Source of the DNA: Bipolaris cookei
Lineage: Eukaryota > Ascomycota > Dothideomycetes > Pleosporales > Pleosporaceae
Assembly (NCBI GenBank): GCA_002286855.1
Contig: NRSV01000013.1
Coordinates: 219,190 to 283,189, forward strand
Length of the DNA stretch: 64,000 nt
Direction of reading: 5' to 3'
Made by a program: the position numbers and the translations under genes. Position 1 is the first letter of the stretch, and every line of letters begins with the position of its first letter. Positions 22,222 through 32,529 of the stretch are shown in pieces. The notes under the pieces were generated by a model. The model was not told the origin of the DNA. It ran no database searches and was given only the letters and a program-made list of their open reading frames with translations.

Positions 22222-24071
22222 CTACTCGCTCTCCAGCAACTGCCGTATCTTCTCATAAAAACTTGCCGGATACTGACGAATCTCATCATCAGTAGGCGCC
22301 GGCTTATTCGGGTCTCGAAAGCGATCCGCAACTCGCTGAATTATCTGCCCGAGCAGCTCCTGAGGAATCTTAAGGTCTTCGCCGCCATCGGGGTACAAAA
22401 AGGGATCGCGTTCGTCAAGGAGCTGCGCGATATTCGGACGACGCGAGGGATCGCGGTTTAGGCAGCGGCGCATAGTAGCTTTGAGACCTGGGGGAACGCG
22501 AACGTCACCGACGCCGAGGTCCGGAAATTCAATTTTGTAGTCGCGATTTACGATGGCGAGGACGCGGGCCATTTGGTTGGCGATGTGGGCGAAGGGGGGG
22601 CGGCCGTAGACCATTTGGTAGAGGATGCAGCCTAGACTCCAGACGTCCGAGGGCTTACCGAGAGCCATGTCTTTGGAGCCATTGCCATTGCTGAGGAGAC
22701 CGCGGGCGCCGCCAGCAGAGTCTTCAAGGGACTCGGGAGACATGTAGTTTGGGGTGCCTATGTGCGAGTCGCGGTGGACGTTGACAGTGTGGTCGACTTC
22801 AATGGCGTTGGCAATGCCGAAATCGATGAGCTTTAAGCGGCCGGAGGTGAGGAGGAAGTTTGCGGGTTTGAGATCCGAGTGGACAATGTCGTGGTCGTGG
22901 ACTGCACCGACACATTCGAGCATCTCTTTCCAGTAGTAGCGGGTGAAACTGAGGTCAAGCTTGCCGTCACCATCGGCGGGATCAAGCTTCATTCGTATTA
23001 TACGGGCCAAGTCTGATTCTCCGAGTTCCATGAGCTGCGACATGTTAGCATTCAAACTTTGACTCTTGGCAAAAAGTCACTTACTACACTGAGCACCTGG
23101 CGTTGCTCGTCCACTTCCCAGTCATAGAGCCTTACAACTCGGTCTACATTCTTGAGTTTTTGTAGCAGATCAATCTCGCCCTTGAAACCTCGAACAGCAG
23201 CCTCGTCGGCATCTTCAAGCTTCACTCTCTTCAGCGCCAACGTCTTGAAGTTCTCTGCCATGACGCGGTACACTGCCGAACTACCGCCTCTGCCTATCCT
23301 ATCCATCTGAGAGTAGTGCTTTCCATTGACGGATAGTGTGACCCTCTTCTTCCTCTCTCGTGTCTTGGTAGTAGCAGCTCCAGCAGCAGCGGTTGCTGTC
23401 TCCAATACAGACATCTTTGGCGGTGGTGGAGGCGCTGGTCGTCGTGGGGTATTTGCGCTCATTGACTGTAGTGGTATGGGCTTTTCTTGTTGCGAAGCTC
23501 TTTGGCTAGGTGACTGGTGTTCTAGGGGGGATTGCATGTGACGGTCCTCTGCGACCTTCATGACTGAGCCAGTGACTTTTAAGACGGAATCGGGCACGTT
23601 CTCGGGCTGGGTTTTGATGGCCGACGCAGGCATGTTCTCCTGATCTTGGGAAGCGGGATTCTCTTCTTCACTTTGGGGTGTTCTGCGCAGTCTCCTCATA
23701 GGCGCGCCGCGTAGTGGAACTCGTTTGATGCGTAGACTGGGCGCAGGCGTGACGGAGTCATGCACGGGTGTATTTGAGCCCGAATCGTTACGCGAAATTT
23801 TAAGTTTAGGCTTTCTCTTCTCTGGTGAATCAACGTCGTTGCCTTGAGCAAGCAGAGCTGCCGTCAGAGCACTGAGCTTCATTGGTTGGGGCATCTCGTC
23901 GTCCGAGCTGTCGCCAATGTCGATGTTCTGTATCATGGGTACGTCGGCAGAGAAGCCCTGCGATTGACCCAGCATAGAGAGCGGAGAGTCTCTCCGGGGT
24001 CGTATCGATGACTGCGCACGCATGCGCCCATATGAGGAGCCGCCTAGCGGCGTGGGGGATCCGGTAGCCAT
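22222..24071 (-). CDS. MPS1: Mps1/TTK dual-specificity protein kinase
   Basis: Kinase of the spindle assembly checkpoint and chromosome attachment. Exons 24071-23085 and 23034-22222 join across a 50-nt intron to 599 residues. Residues 1-250 are disordered and rich in possible phosphorylation sites (TPR-like repeats are not apparent). The kinase domain starts with YSQMDRIGRGGSSAVYRV (glycine loop about 260-268) and a lysine at about 281 in LALKRVKL. It continues with the Mps1-type HSDLKPANFLL (about 381-391), DFG (400-402), and the substrate loop IGTPNYMSPESLE. The C-terminal lobe has SDVWSLGCILYQMVYGRPPF. HSDLKPAN in place of HRDLKPxN is a hallmark of the Mps1 family. All key residues are present, so the kinase should be active. 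The intron separates hinge-preceding VLSV from LMELGE. Confidence 0.95.
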
Positions 24072-25064
24072 TCGAGAGTCGCAAATGGATGATATGCGCG
24101 CGTGGCTATAAGCGTGTTTGTCGGGTTATGTGAATAGCGATTGAAAGCTGCAGTGTTAGTTGCGCATACATAAGGCCCGGAGGGAAGGCGGCTGTTTGTC
24201 GTAGAGATGCTGGGGGTGGTGGTTGAGTTTGGACGTTGACGTCTATAGCGCGCGCCGGCCAATCCTAGTTCTCGTGTGGTCTGGTTGCCAGGCAACAGGA
24301 ACGCGGCAGTAAACAAACATGGCGAAAACACCTAGTAGAGGATTAGTGGGAACTGCTGACGAGCGCCGGGGGTTATACAGCGCGCATTTCACACCAATGC
24401 AACTTTTTGTGTATAATACATACTTAATGATATGGGTATCCATGTAATGGCTTTGCTCTAGGTTTTGGTTCCTGCAGCGGAATGGACAGCAGCAGCTTCA
24501 AGGCAATACCCACTGAGCCAAGTTGTCCGTAGTCTTTGAAGTGCCTGCTTTTTCCACATACACTCAAACAATGATTATTTTGTACATATTCATTGTTTGG
24601 ACTGGCTGTGGGGATTGTGCATTTGTACCTGTGCAAGCCAAGGGATTGGAATGCCCTATGGTCATGTAGAACTGTCAACACAGCCATGGTTTACCATGTC
24701 GACACGCCATTACTTAAAGTAACAATATTTTATAATTCCAACAGTTTGCATACATGGTGATAATAATAAAGTCTTAGGTACCAGCCCGTAGCCTCCAAAA
24801 AATACTTCGTTACTTGATACCCTAGTTCCCTCTCTTCTACAACATCTATCCAAAAGAGAAAACACGCTGTAGAGACATGAACAACGGCCCAATCATCTAT
24901 GCCGGATTGAAAGGCTTGGTAAAAGACACTGCGTAGCTAGAGCAGCCAATGAAATCGCCTCTTGTGAGTGTTGTATGCAGTCATGCCCCGGTCCCGATTG
25001 TGCAAGTCTTTCTCCCAAACGCCATCGCCTACTCAGGCATCCAAATGGTAGGTCGTACAAATGA
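24072..25064. other. Intergenic region, Mps1 upstream
   Basis: Contains the upstream region of the Mps1 gene and the 3' flank of the PP2C gene. Small open frames present here lack protein-like features. Confidence 0.5.
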
Positions 25065-26417
25065 TCACAGCTTTGCTCGTGGAGATGCCTCCTCGAGCAC
25101 AACAGCTACCACAGCAGCAATGTCATCCGGTTTTCCGCCATGCCAATTCTCCCCAGGGTAGTATCGTTGCACCTCTCTGGCAAAAGGTCCGTCCCGGCGA
25201 GTGTTGAGTCCCGTCACTTTGGCTTCCTTTGCAATTGCAACTGCAACCTTTGCTTGGAGCGAGGAACTGTCCGCCTTGCGAGATGGGTCGGCCTGCACCA
25301 GCCTTGCTAGATTTTTTCCAACTACAATTGTGCCATCCCTCTCGACCCAAGCACCTAGGTCAACCATTTGACGACTGACAATACCTAGCACATCCTGCGG
25401 GCTGAGATTATCCCACACACCATCGGTTGCAAAGACGAGGACATCTCCATGTCGTACTTTATGATGCGTTACACTCGACTCCTTTGGTAGATCCGAGAGT
25501 GTGGTTGGTCCACCAAACACAGCCATCTGCACCAGCATGCGTTGAGGCGTTTTGGAGAGCTGGTAGGGAGTGTTGAAGGCATGCGTTTGGGGCTGTGTGA
25601 AATGTCGCACGGCATTTAGACCCAGATGCATGAATCCTGAGTCGCCCAGGTTGGCGACTTCGACATGGCCGTCTGGTTCTGCGACCGCCAGGCATGCGGT
25701 GCTGCCGCCACCTTCAATGCTGGCGTCATCGGTAACTTCGTCGTACGCAACCTGAAGCAGATCCTTCGGGTGTAAAGACGTTGTGTTGAATCCGTGCGGC
25801 CATGAGCGCGCTGCGCAGGCCATGTACTCACACAATCCATGGGAGAAGTCTGCGGGATCCAAACCAGACTCGACCCAACCTCCGACTCCGTCTGCAACTC
25901 CAAATGTCGTGGTATCAGTGGTTCCCACTTGGCTGAAGAAGAAGGCGTCCTGTCCACTCTTTGCTCGCTTCCGCTTGTCGATGGCCTCTTTGCACTCGCG
26001 CAGATCCTCAATCTTGCTTTTCCTCGGGTCGTAGAGCGGGCGTGTGAACAGGTTTTGTTCTGCATCAAAGTTGTCTTGCTTGGCCGAGTAGGAGGCAGCT
26101 ACATGGTAGGTATAGTGTGGCATACTCCGCCAATTGTGCGAGGAAGAATGGAATGATCGTAAGCCGACTGTGGCCGGGGAGGTGTTTCGATTCAAGGGAC
26201 AGGTTGGGTGTGCGTGGGGAGGCATTCGCTGCAAGGGGACGCTGGGACTGCGACTGGTCGAGACAAGTGCTACCAAAGGCGATGCGGAGAGGGCAATGAG
26301 AAAGAAGCCAGTAGATGAGGCGCGTCGCGGTGCTGGTGAAAGTCGCGCAAGGCCCGCTGCACTGGTTATCGCAAATGACATGGCCAAAGCCCAAGCCTGT
26401 CGATTACGAGTTAGCAC
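25065..26417 (-). CDS. Mitochondrial PP2C-type phosphatase, Ptc7/Azr1-like
   Basis: Intronless gene of 450 residues. The first 100 residues are basic and hydroxylated with a hydrophobic stretch, and include LRSFHSSSHNW, typical of a mitochondrial targeting region. The PP2C catalytic domain of the Ptc7 subgroup follows: GQDAFFFSQVG, FGVADGVGGWVESGLDP (metal-binding aspartate in the DGVGGW motif), STACLAVAEPDGHVEVANLGDSG, GDVLVFATDGVWDNLS, and KPDDIAAVVAVV near the end (DD pair). In yeast Ptc7 activates coenzyme Q synthesis by dephosphorylating Coq7; a similar mitochondrial role is inferred. The gene is divergent from the Prp4 gene, 460 bp away. Confidence 0.93.
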   Translation of the reverse strand: MLTRNRQAWALAMSFAITSAAGLARLSPAPRRASSTGFFLIALSASPLVALVSTSRSPSVPLQRMPPHAHPTCPLNRNTSPATVGLRSFHSSSHNWRSMPHYTYHVAASYSAKQDNFDAEQNLFTRPLYDPRKSKIEDLRECKEAIDKRKRAKSGQDAFFFSQVGTTDTTTFGVADGVGGWVESGLDPADFSHGLCEYMACAARSWPHGFNTTSLHPKDLLQVAYDEVTDDASIEGGGSTACLAVAEPDGHVEVANLGDSGFMHLGLNAVRHFTQPQTHAFNTPYQLSKTPQRMLVQMAVFGGPTTLSDLPKESSVTHHKVRHGDVLVFATDGVWDNLSPQDVLGIVSRQMVDLGAWVERDGTIVVGKNLARLVQADPSRKADSSSLQAKVAVAIAKEAKVTGLNTRRDGPFAREVQRYYPGENWHGGKPDDIAAVVAVVLEEASPRAKL

Positions 26418-26877
26418 GTGGAGAGTGTGACGGCAGAGGGTGGAAGTGAAGGGAATGCATCATGGCGGCGCCGTACCTTTGCGACAGACGACGTTGGAAT
26501 AAAAAGGGTCTCTTGGGCTAAGAATTCACATTGGCCGTCGTCATTGCCGATCGGCTAGCTGCTGAGGGCGGTGATACTTACGAGTACTAGGAGCATCGTC
26601 TCAAGATGCACAGAATTTTGGGGGAGAATGGTACAGATGCAAGAGAGGACAAGCCGGCTTGCTCTGACAGTCCTCTGGACAACTGTTCACTATTCTGCAA
26701 CCTTTTGGCTGGGCGGCCAAACGCTGCTGGCCTTTGGCTCAAACGCGGAGAATGACATAACCGGCGCTAGTTCAGCCCTATCGCCTAAACCCATGGCTGG
26801 CCTCGAACTTCTTTACGAGAGACGCCCCCACGAGCTTCCAATCACCTTCCCCGCCGTGGGACAGTCAATCAGTCAAG
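26418..26877. promoter_or_regulatory. Divergent promoter region, Ptc7-like and Prp4
   Basis: 460 bp separate the start codons of the two oppositely transcribed genes. No defined element could be assigned by eye. Confidence 0.5.
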
Positions 26878-28596
26878 ATGAGTATGCATCCTGCGCGTCA
26901 GGCTTATGTCGAGGAGGATAATGGTACGGTATGTGTTTTGTATATTGTCTCTGTATACCAGGCAGCAAGCTTCACATGCTGTGCAGCTACCTCTAGGATG
27001 GTATATATAGCTTCAACGAGCACCAAAGCTGACGCAGGATTCTAGGGCAATGCCATGGAAGGGATAGACCTTGCCAATGTCCGTAAGTATCTGGGCGCAA
27101 TTCATACACTCAATACTAGAATGCTAAGCAGCCCAGCGCTCGACCGCAACCATGCCATGCCCGGCGGAGGAAACGCGTCGGCTTCTTCGCTCATGGAGGA
27201 TTTTGATCGCAAGCGACGAGCCGCCCAGCTAGTTGTGCCCACGGCCGACCGCGATGTCAAAGCAAAGCTGCGTTCACGCGGAGAGCCAATTACTCTGTTC
27301 GGCGAGGGTCCTGCTGAACGCCGTGATCGACTTCGCGCCTTGCTTGCAGAAGCACAGGAAGCACTGGGCGAGGATGCGGTAGACGTGGACATGCAAGATG
27401 CAGAAGAGGGGGCTGGGGACGAGCAAGAGGAATTCTACACGCAGGGCACACAGGCGCTTCTAGATGCGCGACGGGAAATGGCCAAGTATTCGCTGCCACG
27501 AGCCAAGGAACGAATCGCATATCAGCGTCGCGAGGCTACAATACCGCTCAAGACGCATATTGAGTTCCGAAATGGCATCAAGGAGCGGCTAAAGGGCTTT
27601 GAACTCTACGGGTCGCAAACGGCAGATCGACCAGTGAGCATTGTACGCGTCTCGCCAAATGGACAATACGTCGCGTATGGTACCTGGGGTGGCAAGGTAG
27701 CATTGCTTGAGATTCCCAGTCTTGAGCAGAAGAAAGCATACCGGGGTGGACATGCGGAACGTGCGACAGGCATAGACTGGATGCCAGACGCAACCCTGCC
27801 TGGTAGCACTGTGTCGAGCTCAAGCGTAAACTTTGCCTCTGGAGGAGCAGGGGGAAAGGTCCAGCTATGGTCACTTGACGACGACAAACCTCTGCGTACG
27901 CTTGAAGGACACACTGACCGCGTTTGTCGGTTAGCGTTCCATCCTACAGGGCGATACCTAGCGTCAGCTTCTGATGACACTACATGGCGGCTTTGGGACG
28001 TGAACACAGGTCAAGAGCTCCTTATGCAAGAGGGGCATTCAAAGGAGGTCTATACTGTAAGTTTCAATGGCGATGGTTCTTTGGTTGCAAGTGCTGGTCT
28101 GGACAGCATTGGTCGTGTGTGGGATGTTCGTACAGGTCGAGTCATCTACATGCTGGAAAGCCACATCAAGCCCATTTACGGGTTGGACTGGGCTACTGAC
28201 GGTCACCGGCTACTTTCGGGATCAGGAGATGGGTTTATGAAATGCTGGGACGTTCGTGCGATGAGAGAGACCAACTCGATTGCGGCCAACACAGGAGGAG
28301 TCACTGATCTGCGATGGTTCAAGGGGACTGATGGTCCGATGAGCGGCATACCGCTGCAAGAGAGTGAACAAGGACAAGTAATTCCGAAGAAGGCATCGAC
28401 GTTTGTTATTTCGTCTGGATTTGACAAGAATGTCCAAATATTTTCAGCAGACGATTGGGCGCACTGCAAGACTCTCCAAGGACACTCTGGACCAGTGTTT
28501 AGTACAGATGTGACAAGGGACGCATGCTGGATTGTAAGCGGAGGCAAGGACCGCACTGTGAAGCTGTGGTCTCGGGATGATAATGGAGGGATATGA
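26878..28596 (+). CDS. PRP4: U4/U6 small nuclear ribonucleoprotein Prp4 (WD-repeat splicing factor)
   Basis: Component of the U4/U6.U5 tri-snRNP needed for pre-mRNA splicing. Exons 26878-26928, 27046-27082 and 27137-28596 give 515 residues. The N-terminus (MHPARQAYVEEDNG, then MEGIDLANVPLDRN) leads to the splicing-factor motif: LRSRGEPITLFGEGPAERRDRLRALL (about residues 95-120). The C-terminal half has seven WD40 repeats, for example LEGHTDRVCRLAFHPTGRYL, ASDDTTWRLWDV, GLDSIGRVWDVRTG and GGKDRTVKLWS. The start could be either of two ATGs six bases apart (26878 or 26884). Intron 2 is 54 nt long, a multiple of three without a stop codon, so reading through it keeps the frame. The acceptor at 27136 is chosen because it restores the reading phase. 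Confidence 0.92.
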
Positions 28597-29468
28597 GGTT
28601 GAGGCGGGGGAGAAGCAAATAATTCAGTCACATGCACGGTAGGCTGCCTGCATGCAGATGCAAGCTGACCAAGAAGCAAAGATGGAGAGTTTACAAGAAG
28701 CAAAGAAGATGAGTTCACATGAACAAGAGGAAAAAAAGGAAGCAGACAAAGGTCAGTGCTCTGGCTGATATCACTTGTCAGGCGGAAGTTGAACAGCAAA
28801 AAAAGAGGTCTATAGCTTGAACCAAGATACCCAGTACAGACTCCGATGGCGCGTGGAGTTTGCAAATACAAAGCATACTTACATTATACGCATTTCGTCA
28901 TTTGCGCAATGCATCCCCTTCATTTCAGAACGCACTCTACAACAACTACCGGTGTGTTTCAATATCATCATCTCAAATGAGTCACATCCCCTTCTCTCCC
29001 AATCCCCCCCCCCCCCATCCAACGCCAAAGCCAAAAAAAATGGCCCGAATCACGTCCAAAACCCGCACTCATCCCATTAGCTCGGTACCACTCTACCCAT
29101 ACCTTACACCCGAGTCTAAAAAAGAGTAGAGACTGACGGGGCAACCGGCACCATTTTCCAGAATACACATTTGACGCATCGCTTCTCCTGTGCTCCGTGC
29201 CCCCCCCCCCAATCCCTTGTCTATCGCATGGCAAAGCCGTAGTAATGTATGCACACACCACCCAAAGCTAAACGGTTAGCCTGTAGTTATGACGTTGACG
29301 CATATGACCCCTTCTTCTTCTTCTTACCCATAATTCTCAAACACGCCATCTCTTGTTTACCAAGGCGGGGGGAAGGGGGGGTCTGTGATCTTCCTTACAC
29401 CGCAACAATCACATGTTTGTGTAAGTAAGCTTTATCACTGTATGTACGTAGCCATAGAGAAAACAGTC

Positions 29469-29494
29469 GCTCTCTCTCTGTGTGTGTGTGTGTG
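29469..29494. repeat. CT/GT dinucleotide microsatellite
   Basis: A run of CT dinucleotides passes directly into a run of GT dinucleotides, followed by an A tract. Confidence 0.85.
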
Positions 29495-31879
29495 AGAAAA
29501 AAAAAGTCCGTCTCAGGCGCGCATAGCCTCACCGCAACATGGGACAAATCGGAAGGCGAAGAAAAAGATTAGGCTAGTAAGGGACATTTTTTTTTTAGTT
29601 TACTGGCAAAAGGGCGCTATGTTTCAGGTTTCGGGTTCTGGAGGTGAAGGGGCGGTCTATATAACGCATGCGCAGGAGGAGGGGTCGTGTGGGCATGTAT
29701 GTGTCTTCCGAGCCTATGGTAAGAAAGGGCAATTGGGAGGGATGCCGGGCCCGCGATGTGCAGTAACTACGGTTGCGGTTGCGGTAAATGTGGGAGATCC
29801 ACATACACGTTGGGGGGAATGATTTTTTTCTTAGTTAACCCAAAGGTTGGGAATTATTAGAGTTTTTTTGCAAGTACGTCAGGTTTGTTTGAATTACGAT
29901 TGGTTGGTGGTTAACTGTCCGGTCTTCGGCCGGTTTATATATTTTTTGGGTAATATGCTGTTGTGATTGGTTGCGTTTATTTGGGAAAGGAGGCAACGAG
30001 GTCGAAGTTTCCCGGGGATGCGGATGGTAAGTTGAGGGGAGTTGAGGGTAGTGAGTCATACATTCACATACACATGGTACACTGACAATGTTTTTGGAGA
30101 GAGGAGAGTAAGTTGAATGCAGGGCCAAGATGCAGGAATCAGCGATCAATGGAAGTGCAGAATACAATACACACACGCCTTTTTTTCGGGGTTTTCGGGA
30201 GCGAGCAAAAATGTTCTAGTGGCTGGAGACTAGTGCGCGGGAGCGGATAGTGGAGCGTAAGTCCGGAGTCTTTCTTTACTCGTACTTTGACCGCTACAGC
30301 CTCACCTTTTTGCATTGTGCAGCCACAATATCGCGATTGCACCCCCCCCCCCCCGCGGAGGAAACGTGGATGGCTACGAAGCATTCTCTTCACGAGCTGG
30401 GCTTGGTGGAGAGCATGGAAATAGATGTGATTGATTTCTTGTGCAGCAGGATTGTGATGATGTGTTCCGGTCAAGACAGGGCCGTTGTCTCAGGGTAGAG
30501 AGCAAAGTGGGCAGATGCGAGGATAGTCGAAGTGGAGCCCCACCGTCGAGAGTGGCTCTGGCCTAGAGTAGAGTTTGTTGGGGTGGCTTTGAATTACGCG
30601 TGCCACAGTAGGCGCCGCAATAGAGAGGGAGAACGGGAGACGGAGGTAAGAGAAACAAAACAGAGTTGCGGATCAGCCGCGGCAGTCGAGAGGCGGATGC
30701 AGCATCTGTGCTTGTCATGCACATCGGCTCCCACAGTGGGGTTGGTTGCTGTGGCATCGAGAGAGAGCTTTGCTATTTCTGAGAGGGCGCGCGTTGGGAT
30801 TGGCGTGATGCGGTAGTTTTGGATGTACGTACATATGTAAGTACATGTGTAAGTACATGTGTAGTCTGGTTGGGGGGGGGGAGAATTGCATGGATTAGGG
30901 TTGGCCGCGATAGGCGTCACACAGAGCACAGGTTGGCAGTAGCGAGGGCGTCAAAGTATGGTGTTGATGAGGTCTTTGCAAAAAAATGTATTTTTGTGTG
31001 CATTGATTGATTGTCACGGGCGTAGTGCGGGCCAGAGTTGGCAGTAGTGGACGGGCGAAGTTTGCCGGGGGAGAAGAAAACGGCGGGCAAGCAGAAGCAG
31101 GCATTGTGCAAGTTGAGCAAGTGGACGAGGAATGACGCACAGAGGGACATGCAACAGTCTGGCGGGAACCCAGCGGCACGGTAATGCGAGCAGCAGTCGG
31201 AACAAAGGCGGGCTAGAGCTGCCGTGTTTGTCGCGTCCTGGCTCATACAAAGGCCGATTGCAGGCAAATGGAGTGACGATGGGTGGTAGCGTCGACGAGA
31301 GTGGGAGTGAGCAGAGGGCGGGTTAGACAGGGAAGCCTGGTGCGGGCAGGGAGCGGTGAGATGACTCGTGCACTCGTGGGAGAGGCGAGTTGAGAGGCGG
31401 AAGCTGGACAGATGACACCATGACCCCGGGGGCTAGAGAGGGCCGGAGAGGGCCAAGCCAGGCTCACGAAACAGACGAGAGCGCAAGTCGGGTGACGGGC
31501 GAGGGCGCAAGCGGCGGGTGTGGTTGGATGGAAGGATGGGGCGTGGGCAGTGGGCATGATGATGACAGCAGTGTGGGTGGGTGGCTCGCTCGCTCTGCGC
31601 GGCAGGCGGAGGAAGAGTATACTGCACTGGATGGAGAGTAGGCGGAGGAGCAGCATGAACATGGCCTGTCGTCTTGACTGTTTCGAGCAGAGTTTTCACG
31701 CATGCGTCGATTGATCGATACATACGATACATACCGACATGGATGGGATACATGGTTACAGTATCTACATGGGCCGGCCCGCACAGGCTAGCCAGTCATG
31801 CCATGCTCTGCGGCGGGCAAGTGATGGGCAGACAGGACCGGCTCGAATCGCAGCATGGCAGTAGCAGGACTAGCAAGAT

Positions 31880-31906
31880 AGGATTAGCAGGATTAGCAGG
31901 ATTAGC
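31880..31906. repeat. Short tandem repeat of GGATTAGCA
   Basis: Three consecutive copies of the 9-bp unit, the last slightly altered, in the non-coding region upstream of the bZIP gene. Confidence 0.8.
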
Positions 31907-32529
31907 AACAGCATCAGAGCGTCGCGCGCGATATGCGTGACAGCGGGCGCAGGCGGACGCAGGCGGGCGCGACAAACGGCTAAGCAGCAGCAGCAGCAGC
32001 ATAGGGACATGGCTGTGGACAAGACGGCTGCTGCACTGCTGCACCAGACACACACGGGCAGCCGGCAAACACTGGCTAATGGCTGCGGGCGGCCCTCAGC
32101 TAAGAGGCGCCAGGGAAGGGTGCTGGAATGCTGCATCCATACCCGACGCTATTGGGGCGTCGTATCCCACACCCTGGCCCGCGCCGTGCCCAGATGCCTC
32201 CCACCCCTCCCGGCCCTCGTCTGCTGCACACCCCGCCCGCCCACTACCCACCAGCTTTAAGCCCGCGCTCCCGCCCTTCACCCAGAGTCCACCGCTGCCA
32301 CTACCACCACCACTGCACCTCTGCCTGCCAGCCTGCCGCTACCACTGCACGCCAGGCCCAGTCTCTCTGCCTTTGCAACATCTCCATCACCATTACCATC
32401 AGTGCAGCGCGCTGACAAGTCCTGTTGCTGGCCCCCAGCCATTCGCAGCTTGCCTAATCCAGCGGCCCACACCGCCACTCCCCCGCCCACACCGGTACTT
32501 TGCTACTGGTACCATACATAGAGCCCGCC

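Larger units (their letters stand above)
28597..32529. other. 3.9-kb gene-free region upstream of the bZIP gene
   Basis: No protein gene is supported in six frames. The region holds homopolymer runs (C at about 29006-29017, 29201-29210 and 30341-30354), a CT/GT dinucleotide run (29469-29494), short tandem units of GGATTAGCA (about 31880-31906) and AGCAGC repeats (31984-32000). From about 32160 the plus strand is pyrimidine-rich, as in a long fungal leader. Long upstream regions are common for fungal regulatory genes. Confidence 0.6.

Noticed and set aside
26571..26921. 116-codon frame covering the Prp4 start
   Set aside because: It overlaps the Prp4 first exon in another frame. The Prp4 N-terminus (MHPARQAYVEEDNG) explains the region better.
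31243..31784. Several overlapping 100-140-codon frames on both strands
   Set aside because: GC-rich sequence keeps several frames open at once; the products are Pro/Ser/Arg-rich without domains.
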